Part shown: piece by piece, positions 1 through 12,309 of the stretch | Position numbering within the stretch: position 1 is the first letter of the stretch | Layout: the number at the start of each line of letters is the position of its first letter | Source: Oscheius dolichura | Lineage: Eukaryota > Nematoda > Chromadorea > Rhabditida > Rhabditidae | DNA length: 64,000 bases | Assembly: GCA_932521035.1 (NCBI GenBank) | Contig: OW051492.1 | Span: forward strand, 6,014,001-6,078,000 | Reading direction: 5' to 3' | Notes under the pieces: generated by a model | What the model was told of the DNA's origin: nothing | Seen by the model: only the letters and a program-made list of their open reading frames with translations | The model's database searches: none | Position numbers and translations under genes: made by a program

Positions 1-2706
1 GAGCAGGCAAATTCGTGTCGTATTACTTCGGGCTTCAAAAATTGGAGAAGGTCACATTGGATATCCTGCAATATTTCCTGTGAAAAGACGAAGGAGACAC
101 TTGCCCGCTCCTTGACCATCCTGGCCACCTCAGGACCCAGTTCGTCCTCGAAGGCCTTGGCCACCTCTTCGTTGTTCAGCGGTGTCAGTCCGTATTTCGG
201 GAAAATCAAGCGGTCCTCCCAACCTGGTTCATCGTTTAAAAGACTTTATTTATATTCCACTTACAGTAATCCTTCTGCTCTATCTCTTCGAGCTCCTCGT
301 CCTCCTCGATCGGGTCGTTCGGGTCAGTGCAGTTGGCACATCGGATTTTCGAGGTGGAGACAAAGTTCTCACAGCAACCAATCTTAAATGATGGATTAGA
401 CGGGAAAAGGGACGAGAGCACCGAGGTAGCCAGCTGTTTCACCCAGAGGATGGCTCTTTCCTTGGAGTTCGGGATGGCCACCAGCTTCACCCTTTTCCGG
501 CCTTGGTGTCTGCCTGACTGACTCTGTCTACAGTAGCTACTTCTCGACTTACAAGTTATCTGGATGTGGGACTCGTTGACACTGGCGGAGTCGAGGGAGT
601 CGAACAGGGCCCAAAGATCGACCGAGCAGTCGAGGAGATCGTAGAGGACGACTCTGACCCCGGAGGGATAGTCCAGCGGCGGGTGATGACGATACAGGCG
701 TCGGACCCTCTCCGTTATCAACGACGGGGGGACCCGACACTGCTGGCTATATACAAATTTCACTGGAAAGGGGACAGTCAATAAGCAGAGACTGGCGGGT
801 ACCGTATTCGTTCGCTCCTGGGGAGGCGGGCCTGTCCACCAGGAAGGGGGACAGAGAGGGACACTCTGCCGTTACCGAGGGCGTCGGAGAAATGGACACC
901 GACAACGGAGGAGCATCCACTTGGCCAGCTGGGCTAAGGAGGAGCTGCATCAGAACTGATTGGGGCGGAGACTGTAAAGTATTCTTTGGCTAGTCGACAT
1001 GACGAAGACCTACAGTCATCTTATGGGAGGAGGAAGTAGCGGGCCCGTCTGACTGACTACTCGTTTCCATGTCCAGTACGATAGGCTGGCTGGCACTTCC
1101 CGGCTGGTGAAGGGATTGTGCGGGAACGACACCACCTCGGCTGGGAACAACATACTGCATCTTGACTGTCTGACCGGGGAGGGTAACGACTGTCTGCCGG
1201 TAGGGGACGGGGGCCGGCGCGGGGACGAGCCTGACTTGTGGGGATAGTTTTACTGGATGCAACATCCTCGACGTCTGGAGAGGTTGGCCGGATTGAAGTA
1301 CCGGGACAATCTGAAGGAACATTGAGGCCTACGAGAAAGAACCGGCTACGTTACAATGGGTGGACTCGGCTCTGCTGGTGCTCGGGAGCAGGTAGGCCTT
1401 CTTGACGGCCGCCACCCGTGGCTCCCCCTTCTCCGCCTTTTCCGGCGTCTTCTTCTGTTCAGCGGCTATCAAGTCGGCTTGTGCCTTCTTCAGGATATCT
1501 GAACTCGTTCGGTCCAGCCTCCCCCCTTCGGTTACCTGCTACTTTATCTGTCACCCCTGTCATGCGTTCCCTCATGACCGACGTCTTCTGCCAGCTCCTC
1601 TTCCTCAGGTTGCCCGCTGGAGATCTCCTGTTTATCGGGGGCTTCTCCACCACCTCAATCACCTCCACGTCGTCCTCCACCGTTATCACTTCTATTTCTG
1701 GCTGCACGACAACAGGCAGTGGCTGCTCGGCAGCGACTTTCTTCGGTGCTCTTTTCCTTTTTGGCGTGGCAATGGCTGAAAAAATCATGGTAAAAGTATC
1801 TTGCTATCTTCTGTTTCAACATTAAAATTGAAATATAAACAAATAATAAACTGACTTTTCGGGGGCGCCTCGAGGAAGACGCCGATTTTGTCGAGATATT
1901 CGAAGGGGAAGAGGTCCCGACTGTCGTGGGGGAGTACCGTGAACTGGTCGTATCCGTCGAATTCCACGCGAAGATTCTACAGTAACCAGATTGAAGAACA
2001 TGAGATAGTCTAACCGTCTCTTTTTCGATGTCGACCACCGTGCCGACGAGGAGGTTCCCGATGAAACTGTTCTGGTCCAGGACGGCCACCTTCATTCCCT
2101 TTTCGAACTTGTTCTCGATCGGATAGAAGGACTGGCTCAGCTATAGAAAACAAAATAAGTAGAATTGGGTGGGACACACCGGGGCCAAGTCTTCGGGAGG
2201 GACTATCTTGTCCTCGTTCTGCTCGTACAGCTTGGCGGCCCACTTGCGGAAGTTGGTGAGTTGGAAGCCCGTCACGGGAAAGGCTCCCCGGGTCAGGGGG
2301 TCGCTCGTGTCGCCCACCGGCTCTCTGTAACCCGTTCCGTAAAAGAGGAGGGAGTTCTCACATCGGCTGTATCGAGCTGTCGTCACACATGACCCAGACG
2401 AGGTTCTTGTCTCGGAGACCGAGCAGCTGGTACTGGACCCAGCACTTGTGCACCCGGACTATCTTAGCCAGCACCATCACGTAGGCTAAAACGGACCGTT
2501 TCTACTCCTGGAAAAGACTCGCCTTTCTTATCCGGGACCAGGATGAGTTGGCCCAGCTGGAATTTGTTCTCGGGCACCTGCTCGGTGTTGTGGTAGAAGA
2601 CCGTCAACGGGGGCGTCGTGCTCTCCGTCTCGGCCAGGTACTGTCTCCAGTCGAACGATTGAACCTCGCCTGCCTTCGCTGGGGAGGGCCCAGAACCGTC
2701 TTCCAT
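1..2706 (-). CDS. SFMBT-like Polycomb-group protein, MBT repeats plus SLED domain (3' end outside window)
   Basis: Predicted chromatin protein that reads methylated histone tails in Polycomb repression. The likely start, at 2706, lies directly after a splice-acceptor-like tttcag. It is followed by MBT-type blocks: SFDWRQYL with KFQLGQLILV (about 2660-2540), a middle block at 2480-2180 (GFQLTNFRKWAAKLY), and GMKVAVLDQNS...GTVVDI with FDGYD and DLFPFEYLDK (2100-1860). A basic segment (TPKRKRAPKK) and a proline/glutamine-rich linker (1320-800) come next. The region 780-240 resembles the SLED domain found in SFMBT and SCM proteins (RVPPSLITERVRRL, then GVRVVLYDLLD, then a Cys-containing end GCCENF...IRCANC). 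The coding frame continues to base 1, so the C-terminus, where a SAM domain would be expected, is not visible. The assignment rests on the MBT-linker-SLED order. Individual MBT repeats are divergent and their exact number is uncertain. Confidence 0.72.
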
Positions 2707-2939
2707 CTGAAAGATGACCGTTTATAGGAGAAAAGGGAAGGGGTAAAGAGAGGTCGGCCCAGGTGCAGCGACTGTGAAAAGCAGATATTGATCGTCGCGA
2801 ACAGGAAAACAGCAAAGAGAGGCCGTTTTGAGGGCATTTTCACGCGGACGAGAGTCTCCCCCATGGCCACCGTATCCATAATTGTTTCTTTTGAATAAAT
2901 ATTGTATTTTCCATTTCATACCGTCTACAGTCCCAACAA

Positions 2940-3180
2940 TTCCCAAAATTGTTCAGTCCCATAAAGATGGCGAGTCCTGTCGACGGCGGTGCCCCGTCTG
3001 CCCCGTCCCCGGGTTATAATGTCTGATATGAAGTGTGACTTCTGACCTTGGCGGTCGACTCCTCCGCGGCAAAAAGAGTCCACTCGCATCGGGTCACTTT
3101 TCATAAATTTGATGCCTTCTTCCGTGGCCGGGTCAACGCCGTCATTGGGTAAATAGTCGGCGGCCTCTTGGCGAGCTAAC
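2940..3180 (-). other. Possible coding exon upstream of the SFMBT-like gene
   Basis: One minus-strand frame is open and compositionally protein-like (contains YLPNDGVDPATEEG and SDPMRVDSFCRGG). It could be a 5' exon of the MBT gene or the last exon of another gene. I found no convincing start, and the join to the exon at 2706 is out of phase in the frames I tried. I do not recognise the peptide. The plus strand opposite offers only a 19-codon frame. Confidence 0.25.
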
Positions 3181-3786
3181 CATGCTGCGCCTTGCCTTAT
3201 TCCCTCGCCCGTTTCAATTCTTTGCTCTTTCCTTTGTCCCTAATCGATATGCGACAGTTCCCTACTCGCCTGGCTTCTCCGTCCAGTCAACAGAAGCAAA
3301 CACTCGTCGAATGTCTTTCAAATACCATTCTTCCCCCGTTTTTCCACCCTTTTATCAGCAAATTCCCATGTTTTTCCTCGTTTTCCGTCGTTTTTCGCCT
3401 CGAGATGATCGTCGTCCCCTCCCGCGTAGGTCTGTTTTCCATCTTGCTTCATCCCGGTCGGTTTCTCTTCCTTCTTCTGACTCATTCCGCCATTGTTTTC
3501 CTTTTATTTTCTTTCCTTTCCGAGTCCATTCCCCCCAAATGTGGCGAATATTCTGTCTGTCGAGTGAGTGAGTCTGCCCGCCCAGTTTGAAAGGGGGGAT
3601 CAGCCGGCCGGATCCCATTATCCCTCACAATCGACAATTCCCATATTTCCAAATGGAAAGGCGATGCCATCGGCAGAATCTAAACAAAATCTGTCACACT
3701 GCCAAAACACCGGCGTCAGGGATACCATAACATACTCCTTTCCGTCGTCCCCAACGCGCTTAGCCGGCCAACCTCCCCTCCCCGCC

Positions 3787-5898
3787 ATGAGGAAACTCAC
3801 GGATAAACGCAAATCCGTCAGTATGATGGTGTTGAACGAGCCGGACGACGGTAAGACCCTCCTCTGCCTTTGAATCTCTTTTTAAGTGAGAGTAAAGACA
3901 CTTTCAGAAGAGGGCGACACAGTCCGTCCCCTGCCATCCCCCCGAGGACGACGTCGGTCCGTCTTCGCCCGGCTCACCCAGCCCAAACAGCCGCCCAAGG
4001 AAAAGAGAAGGTTCGTTCGCCCTCCCAAAGACTATGCCGAATATTCCAGGTTCTCCATCTCGACCACCCTCCTCGGGACTCCGGCCCCCTCTCCGAAGAG
4101 TTCCTTCTCCTTCTCGAGGACATTTCCCCGGAGGAAGAGTAGCAGTGGTGAGTGCCCCCTCCAATGGCTGTGACCCTGCGTTTTCCCCGCGTACAGCTGG
4201 CCACTTTTTATGTCTCTCATCCCCGTCTCCCAGACACTTTCGATCTATCCCTTTCATTCTACTACCCAGCTTTTGTAGTCCAATCCCATGGCCCGTTCTA
4301 TTTGTCCCAGAGGCAGGGAAATGAGTGTGGGGCGAGTATCCAAGGTCCCCCGAAGGTTGCTCCTAGAAACGTGTTTCCCATCTGGTTCGCGTTGGGAATT
4401 AGCATTTTACAACTTCCCAATGGCTTCTTCTTCCCTCGCCCACTTCCTCCAAAAATGTCTGATTCATTGTTTGTCGGCGGAGGGTCGGGGGTAGATTAGG
4501 ACCGTCAGAATAACCGACCCCTCCAAAAGTGTCGTTTTATCTGCCTCTTTTATTATGCCGAGAGAGAGTGCTCAACGTCTTCTTCTTCTTCTTCCCTTCT
4601 CGTGTTTGTTACTTTGCTTGGATTCCCATAAACACACCGGCCCCTCTCCTCCCTTTTGAATCCTTTTCGTCGAAACTTTCATGTTTCCCCAGCTGTCCAT
4701 ACAGCCGGATCACTTGTTGGACATGGCTCCACTTCCCCCCTTGCTCCCCTCCAATGGAGACGTCCCCCGATCCTCCCCGTCTCGCTAGGTACTTCCCCCC
4801 AATCAGAAATGCCCCTTTGAAGCATGGTCACAGCCATTATCACCATCCGAGGTCGGTCTAAATCCCGGACCAGGAAAAAGTTAGCGAGAACCTTCTCGGA
4901 AAATAACAATAATAATGGCATAGAGTCCGTAGACAACGGTTTGACCCGTCCACGTCCAAAATCAGGCGAGATGTTTCAGAGGTCGACTACCTCCCCGGTC
5001 TTGGCCCGCCCGTGCCCGACGACGCCCCCATCAGTTTGGGTTTCGCCGACGGCTGGGACTTCAGGATCGTATTCAACACAGAAAAGCCGAGATACGCGGT
5101 AGGGAGGAGGGTGCAGCCGGACATCTCCTCGGAGTACATGGGACGAGCTATGCGGGTCGTCGTGGCCGGAGCGAGACGAGTCGGCAAGACGGCCATCTTG
5201 AAGCAAGTCGCCTGTGTCGAGGACATCACACATCAGGTGGGACGAGACGAGATATTCGAGGCAAGAGACTCTAGCCCTACGAGCCGACGATAGACGACAC
5301 CTACCAGGTGCTGCTCGAGGAGGCCGACCGGCCGCGGGAGATCCTCATATTCCATGACACTGGCGGGATTCCGGACTACGGGCCCGTGGAGCTGAAGAAG
5401 GCATATCTCCAGGTATCGGATAAAAGTAGAGAGGAGGAGGAATGCCCGTTTCAGGTGGCGGATGCCTTTGTGTTAGTCTACTCCGTCAGTGACCACGAGT
5501 CATTCAACCGGGTCGATCTGCTTCGCAAGTTCATCGAGCAACACCATTCCAAAGAGAAGAAAGAGGTTCCGATTGTCGTGTTGGGGAACATGAGAGACCA
5601 GGGAAACCGAAAAGTCGACCCGGACTTTGCCCACGCCTGGGCGGCCAAAGCCAAAGGTTCTCTCTTTCCCCCTCTGTCCACTAATAGAGAGATTCCAGTG
5701 AAACTGTTCGAAGTGACTGCCAAAGACCGTAATTCCCTCGTCGATTTCGTCCACTACCTCGGCCAGAGACACTTTCACCCCATCAGTTAGTCTTTCTCCC
5801 CTTTTTCTATCAATCCCACTTTTACAGAAGAGTCCAAGTTTTCCCTCTCGAAGAAGTTGAAGCCAGAGAAGTCCAACGCCATTCTGATGGATTTCTGA
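3787..5898 (+). CDS. kappaB-Ras (NKIRAS)-like small GTPase with a long N-terminal extension
   Basis: Predicted atypical Ras-family GTPase related to NF-kappaB inhibitor-interacting Ras-like proteins. The G domain starts near 5138: P-loop GARRVGKTA, switch II region HDTGGIPDY, then [27 protein letters not shown] and [10 protein letters not shown], in NKIRAS order and spacing. As in kappaB-Ras, the residues matching Ras Gly12 and Gln61 are absent (Arg, and Ile/Pro context). The NKxD base-recognition motif reads NMRD, so its Lys is missing. There is no CAAX tail; the protein ends SNAILMDF. In-frame splicing links an Arg/Ser-rich N-terminal extension starting [13 protein letters not shown]. Introns read: about 4148-4693 (long), 5236-5272, and 5657-5689 (33 nt, restoring [11 protein letters not shown]). 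The extension is inference from open frames; the G domain is secure. The prolidase start lies 190 bp downstream on the same strand. Confidence 0.78.
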
Positions 5899-6088
5899 GC
5901 CGCCTCCCCAAAAAGTGCCTAATATTCACGAGATACAGGTCTCGCTCAGGTCCCGCTCCCCATACTTAGTCCCTCTATTCGGATGTAAATAAACATGCTC
6001 TGCCCTATTTTGGCCGTGTTCATTATCTCCGCTCTCTCCTTCAACTGCCGCTATCAGACCGTCCCCCTGCCTTGGCTACCACCTCAAA

Positions 6089-7973
6089 ATGTATCAACTC
6101 TCCCCCGAAACATTCCCTGTCACCGCGGATCTATTCGTGGAGAATCGACGGCGACTCGTGGCTGCTCTCAAGGGGAAGGTGTCCTCGGGAACAGTGGTCC
6201 TTCTGAAGGGAGGCGACGAGGAGATGCGCTTTAACACGGATATGACCGACGCGGCATTTAGGCAGGTAAGAGGATAAGAAAATAGACGATTCAATTGACA
6301 GGAGTCATATTTCTGCTGGACTTTCGGGGTGAGGGAACCCGGCTGCACGGGACTGATCGAGGTGGACACGGGCAAGTCCACTCTGTTTCCTCCCCTTCTC
6401 CCGCCCGAGTATCTCACTTGGCAGGGACAGTAGGTTATCTCTCCTAGCTGAAAAATGATGGTCCTAGGATACACAATGCCGAATGGTTCAAACAGAGATA
6501 TGCCGTGGAGGATGTGAAGTTCGACGATCTCAGCTACAAGGCTCTCTTGGATGCCCTCGCCGCCATCAATCCCAAAAAGATCCTGCTATTGGTATGGCTT
6601 TCTCTTTAGATTGTAGCCTTTTATAGAAAGCTCACAATACCGACAGTAACCACGACCTCGAGCCGCCGAAGATCCAAGGGCTTCAGAGGTATCCCTAAAC
6701 ATTCTCAGTCCTTACTCCTTCTAGATTCTCTACCGACCTGGATGTCCTCTACCCAGTCATAGCCGAGTTGCGTGTGTTCAAGACAGACAAAGAGTTGGAG
6801 CTCCTTCGCTACGTCTGTAAAATAGCCTCCGAGGCACACAAGGCCCTGATGAGATACATCCGACCGAATCTATTTCAATATCAGATGGAGAGGTGAGCAT
6901 CCTCTTCTCTTCATTCTAAAGAAATTCAGTATGTTCAAACACGTCGCCTACTTCACGGGAGGATGCCGCCACCTCAGCTACCTCTGTATCGCCCCCTCGC
7001 AAGTCGTCTTCCTCTCCTGACAACTTTTTCCTTTAGGGGCAAGAACTGTTCCGTTCTCCACTACGGAGGGGCCACTGCTCCCAACGACAAGAAAATAAAC
7101 GACGGCGACATGGTCCTCTTCGACATGGGACCGGAATACGCCTGTTACGGTAGACAAAGCATATTCTCAAGGGTCATCTTTTATAGGTTCCGATGTCACC
7201 TGCTCCTTCCCCTGTAATGGTAAATTCACCGACAAACAGAAATTCATTTATAACGCGGTCTTGGATGCAAACCAGACCGTTTTCAAGGAGGCTAAACCAG
7301 GTTGCCACCTCTTTTTAATAACAAATAAACGTTGAAGGAGTTCGTTGGACGGACATGCACAAACTGGCCGAGAAGGTGATCTTGACACATCTGAAGAATG
7401 GAGGACTGGTGACAGGAGACGTAGACGCGATGGTAGAGGCTCGCCTTGGGGCTGTCTTTATGCCTCACGGACTGGGCCATTTCCTCGGGTTGGACTGCCA
7501 CGACGTGGGAGGATACCTCGGGGTGAGTGGAGGGGGAGAGACTAACCAGAAGTTTTTATAGGATGCCCAGCCCAGATCGACACTCCCTGGACTGAAAAGT
7601 CTCCGCTGTACTCGTACCCTCCAGGAGAGGATGGTCATCACCATTGAGCCGGGTTGTTATTTTATCGACTACCTCCTCGACGAAGCATTAGCCGACCCAA
7701 AGCTGGCGAAATTCCTCGTAAAGGAGAAAATTGACGAGTACCGGACCTTCGGAGGGGTACGGTATCCGATATATCGAATATAGGAATCCGTTTCAGGTGA
7801 GGATCGAAGACGACGTGGTCATTTGGGCAAAGGGGAATGAAGTGATGAATTCGGTACCCAGGACGGTAGAAGAGATTGAACAGTTCATGGCGACCAAACC
7901 TCGACACATGGACATCGAGGAGATTCAGCAGGCCGTCACCGACTACCTCCACAATGCCCTCAAGATCCAGTGA
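6089..7973 (+). CDS. PEPD: Xaa-Pro dipeptidase (prolidase), peptidase family M24
   Basis: Cytosolic metallopeptidase that cleaves dipeptides with C-terminal proline, a step in collagen and dietary peptide recycling. The whole protein aligns by eye with animal prolidase: [13 protein letters not shown] start, [48 protein letters not shown] and [20 protein letters not shown]. The five metal ligands are all visible: Asp in LFDMG, Asp in SDVTCSFP, His in HGLGHFLG, Glu in ITIEPGCYF and Glu in VRIEDDVV. It is interrupted by about nine introns of 33-45 nt, for example 6268-6301 and 7758-7797; the latter, when removed, gives [11 protein letters not shown]. About 490 residues, the normal family length. 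It sits 190 bp after the GTPase gene and 162 bp before the next gene, all on one strand, so co-transcription is possible. Confidence 0.95.
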
Positions 7974-8135
7974 ATAAAGTTTGGCCTCGGTTTCGACCAA
8001 GTATCCACAATCCCAACTTGTCCGTTCTCGACCTGTCCAGTCGTTTGATCCGTTTCGTCAGAAGTGTTGACAGGTCGCCTGTCTGTCGCGTTGATCTCCC
8101 TTTTCTCAATTCATTGTTCATTGTCTTCGTTTCTA

Positions 8136-9411
8136 ATGGCGGAAGCGTCAGCCAGCGAGACGGACTACCAGCCGGGCTTCCAAGCGGCCGGACAGGAAGC
8201 CTTCGTCGAGGCGAACAACTTCTTCTACCATAACGTAACTTTCTCTTGCTTTTTCTATAATCCGTTTCCAGTACGACGTCGAACCAAGTTCGACGATGAG
8301 TCTGTGCCCTGCTGAGCTGTCAACTCTCGCCCCAGCACAGCCCATCGTCCCGAACTACGCCTATAACTGCCCGAATTTCGTGTGTTCCTTTCCTCTTCCT
8401 CCTTGATTGACTCATTTCAGTTCCCGTTAGCTCCCTACCCTTCTCAGAACTATCCGTTTCAATTTATTCCACCTCAAGGACCGGCACCCTTCAGCCGCCT
8501 GCCACCACCTCCAATGCAACCACAGTATCCAAAAAATCAACAGACGAGGAAGAGGAAACCCTCCAAGGAGAAGACGACGGCTCCCAAAAAGAAAAAGACG
8601 ACTGCCAAAGAGAATAAGACGATTGTCAAGGAGGAGGTCATGTCTCCCAAGAGAATAAAAGAAGAACCGGCAGAGGAGGACGGGGAGAAGCCCAAAAGGA
8701 AGAAAAAGAAGAAGCCGGTGCGTCGCGAGGGCCTGGCCGAGTGGGACTTCCAGCACAGGAAGGAATGCCAGTCCTATCCGGTGAGGTGGCATCTTCTATT
8801 GACAAGAGCCATCGGTTTAGAAGGGATCTCTTCTGGTGAAATGTGAAGATGCCGAGTCGAATACGTTTGGGAAGGAGATCTGGATGGTGGACAACTACCA
8901 GCTGATAAACAAGTACGTGATGGAGAGGGACGACCCCTGCTTGGGCAGGATCTTTATCAAGACCGAAAAGGTAGGGGCCATTATTTTCGGAGGGCAGATC
9001 CCGTTTAGTATTCCGGGTGGATGTCGGACGAGTCGTGGTCGTACTATCTGGTGAATGGCACGACGCTGGACAAGGGCCGTGAGCGCATCGGGGTGACGCT
9101 CTTCCCCACGGAGGACACCGTCCGCGATTTCTGCGTCATGGAGAAGCTACGCAATCCCTTCTACGAGGAACTAATGCAGAGACTGTCAGTCGCCTCTTCT
9201 TTGAGACTAATTGTCTTTCAGGAGAGAGCAGGAGCCGGAGGGGACTGTGAAGACAGAGGTTGCTGACGAGCTGGAAGAAGGCGAGATCGTCTCGGACACC
9301 CGGAAGCAGCCGGAGCGGCCGACTGTCCAGCAGGAGCCACCCGACGAGGAGGAGGACTTTGGCGATTTGCAGGAGATCGACAAGACGCAACTCTTCTTCT
9401 ATAACAATTGA
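8136..9411 (+). CDS. Lysine-rich, probably nuclear protein of unknown function
   Basis: Not recognised. Exons join in frame from MAEASASETDYQPGF (8136) to DKTQLFFYNN (stop at 9411). Visible parts: an acidic/aromatic N-terminus, a Pro/Tyr/Gln-rich segment (8430-8530), a long Lys/Glu block with several basic clusters such as KPKRKKKKKPVRR (8550-8720) that look like nuclear localisation signals, a compact folded-looking region (8750-9180; VDNYQLINKYVMERDD, YSGWMSDESWSYYLVNG) and a Glu-rich acidic tail. Introns are short, for example 8236-8272 and 8969-9008. A chromatin or RNA-associated role is possible from composition alone. It is third in a same-strand cluster, 162 bp after prolidase, and converges on the gene ending at 9544. 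Confidence 0.6.
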
Positions 9412-9543
9412 CATCTCTTCAATAAACTTTATAGATGTTTTATTTCTGTTTTATTGAGCGGGGGAAAGGCCGAAGAAGCTCAAGAAGCCCGTGTAAAGCG
9501 CGTCAATCACAGCAATTGGAAAAACAAAGACGAAAGACTCGTG

Positions 9544-11746
9544 TCAGAGCTGGCTCCTCCTCAGCCGGCGGTCGGGAGGGAATATCAGTTTTGGTGGGTC
9601 CTGCGGCGTGGGGGGAAGCATCCTCCGTTTCCTATTGGCCTGGGCCCTCAAATGCAGATTTTCGATGTCGTCGGGGGCCACGCGGGTCGCCACGATAACG
9701 GGCCCCGGGTAGGGGTCCTCGGGGTCGTCTGGCTCTTCGGATGGAACGGTGGGGGAGGCAGCTTGCTCGGGAAATACCATGGGTTCCTTTGGAATCATCG
9801 GTTTGTCTCGTCGAGAACGGTTGTTGGCATTTCTTAAGACCTCGCCAAAACGAACACGGACCGCCGAACTCCACAGACCCTCAACGTGAAAGTACCAGTG
9901 CCACGAGATGTAGAGCTGAAGTTGGTCGTTCTAGTGGATAAGGAGAAGAACTCACCAAGAAGAAATTGAGGGATGTGCCAATGATGTAGACGGCCAGGGC
10001 CGAGAGAGGAGCAGCATGGGGCTCGGAGAGCAGAGTCAGGATCCGGGGGAAGGCCGCCAGGAGGAGAATGAGGAGACAGATGCCGTAGAGGGACTGCTGG
10101 AATGCCCCTTTTTGGAGTGATCAGTGTGTTCCGGCCGAGATCTGCTAGGTCATCTTGGCCCTGTTTTTTTATGAGGAACGAACGCCCGTTCGAGTGGCTG
10201 TCGGGGACAGGAGATTGCCATTGGAATGATGTCAATTGCCGACCCTAAGAAGTCGCCCTCAAAGTGTCGGTCCCTCTAACTATGCGGGTGTTGTCTCTGC
10301 CCTCGACGAGTAACAAGTGTTCCTCGTCGGCAGCCCCCGCCTCTCTTCTTTCTTAATTTCTTTGCACTTTGGCGAAAAAACTGGCCGCGCTCGGGACATA
10401 GTTTGGCCGAACAGTTGTCCTCAAGGCCACCGGTGGATCAGGCGCAGAGGAAAAACTCGAGCGGCGATTACTATATGGAGTGGGAGTGGTGTTGACGGAA
10501 CGGAGCCGAGCAAACTCAGACATACAAAGCGGCGATACCTTCGGAGGCCCTAAAAGACAAACAACCGCCATTCCCTTTTTGACATAATACGCATCGAACA
10601 CATCGAACAGTTTTTTTTTCTTTTTCTCGGGCCTGATGTACAAATGTTCGCGTTTTACACTAGCTTCGCCCGCGCCATTTTTTGTGGGGCCTCATGGCGA
10701 AATGTTCGATTGACAACAAAAGAAGGGTACCTGGATGAGGAGGGGCCAGAGCACGTAGGGCTTGGGCCGGCGGACGAAGGCCCACGGCAGACTGAAGCTG
10801 AGCGAGAGCACGTGGGAGACACACCTGAAAGGGATCAGTCCGGCCAAAGAGACACTTCCTCAAGTACCGTCTCGCGATGTTCTCTGTTCGCCTCGAGAGG
10901 CCCGAGAATAAAATGTCATACTTTTTAGGGGTCTCTGGTGATTGACGGAGGCTGAACCCGGCCGCCTTTGTCTCCAGGGGGGTTCCCTTTACATCGAAAG
11001 AATATTCTCACCAGCAGAACCGACCCGTTCCTCCGTCGATGTACTCGGCCACACAGCCGTGGATGTCCCAAAGTACTGTGAAAAGGCCGATGTCGAAGAT
11101 GACGGCGTCTGCCGCCTCGAGGGGCAGCGAGCCATTCTCAAAGTCACAGTGCAGTACCTGAAAGATCCACGTCTCCCTCTGCCGCCGACCCCAAAGTACA
11201 GTCCCAGTACAAATCCCCTCAAATGACTACCGGTTAGACGGGGGCGCTGACCGCATAGTTTGAGCAAACAGCGAGTTATTTTAGAGGTAATCCTCCCGGA
11301 CCCAGATCAAGACCATTTCCTAAGGGGACCAGTGGAGCAGAAGGAGGGAAAGTGCTTGTGACGAGAGTGAGAGTAATTAGTAGCCGGGATTGTGTCCTCA
11401 ATTTGATTCTGAACCTCGGCTCGCCGGCAATTCCACCGGCGTCGGCCCGCACGTGGCCGGGTAACACGCTAATTGAGTCCAGGCATTGGAGATTCACACA
11501 GATAATGTCACACCCGCCGGGGGGTAGTCCCCCTCCAACTGTCTGTCTGGCGTACCTTTCCTTCGACCAGGAGGCTTCGGACGTGTTGGGCGATCCCCCA
11601 GAGGCAAACGACACCCTGCAGGAGGCCGATGGAGAAGGCAATCTGTGAGTTGAGGAAGCGGTGGCCGATGAGTTTGGTGGTCTGAAAGAGGGATGGATGA
11701 GCCGAGTCTGGCCGGCTACCTCGTCCTGCACGGAGACAATCCCCAT
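9544..11746 (-). CDS. Multi-pass (about four-helix) membrane protein of unknown function
   Basis: Five exons join in phase. Exon 1 starts MGIVSVQDE, and a 38-nt intron leads into the first hydrophobic helix (SQIAFSIGLLQGVVCLWGIA). After a roughly 400-nt intron comes VLHCDFENGSLPLE with a second helix (AVIFDIGLFTVLWDI). Next are WCVSHVLSLSFSLPW and the basic loop VRRPKPY, with two more hydrophobic stretches (YGICLLILLLAAFPRILTLL and LSALAVYIIGTSLNFFL). The last exon carries LQLYISWHWYFHVEGLW and a soluble tail rich in Pro, Asp/Glu and Arg ending RRLRRSQL. The layout resembles nematode-type four-pass membrane proteins, but I see no diagnostic motif. The two introns near 10.1-10.7 kb and 11.2-11.56 kb are unusually long for this window. 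Confidence 0.6.
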
Positions 11747-12309
11747 CAATGGCGGACGATGGACGGGCCTCACGCATTTATCATATCAGGAGGGGGGAAA
11801 ACAACAGCTGAACTTGCGGATCACTGAGCACTGGGAAAACGACAACTATAGGTAGTCCGCTAATTGTTTCTGATTGCCTGATATACGAAACTACTTCCAC
11901 TTTGATTAGGAGGTGCACTTTATGTGAGGGGAGTGTTTTCTTCGGAGGGGGGACAGGCCATTTCAAAGAAGGGATTGACCCCCAAAAGGATATTCGCAAC
12001 TTGACAGAGACCAAAAAGAGGAAAAATGGAGTCGTAAGTTAAACGAAGCCCGGGGGATGTCTGGCCTCCTCGTATTTTTATTGGGGAGGAAGCGCGGATT
12101 GGACAAATGGCTGATTGTTGGACCTGTGGTCCCTTGAAATGAGGAGAAGACGACGAGAAGCAAGCCGCTTCATTCAACACATATAATCGGTACATAGAAC
12201 GAGAAAGGGGGAGAGGTTTCCCCTCAAAGGGGGAGGACCCGTGCTTGTGCCCCTGGGGAAGGAAACCGAGAGCGAAGAAGATCACCGGGAAAATAAACAC
12301 TGGGGCTAA
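11747..12309. other. Intergenic, no gene seen
   Basis: About 560 bp between the membrane-protein start and the HMBOX1-like stop. Frames here are open only by chance: no family match, no splice-consistent extension. It should hold the 3' UTR of the homeobox gene and the 5' region of the membrane-protein gene. Confidence 0.5.

Noticed and set aside
236..521. Plus-strand open frames opposite the SLED region
   Set aside because: They are antisense shadows of the minus-strand SFMBT-like exons, with no domain or exon logic of their own.
3192..3590. Two overlapping plus-strand frames before the GTPase gene
   Set aside because: Pyrimidine-rich sequence giving Phe/Ser/Pro/Leu peptides in both frames, typical of a non-coding T/C-rich tract.
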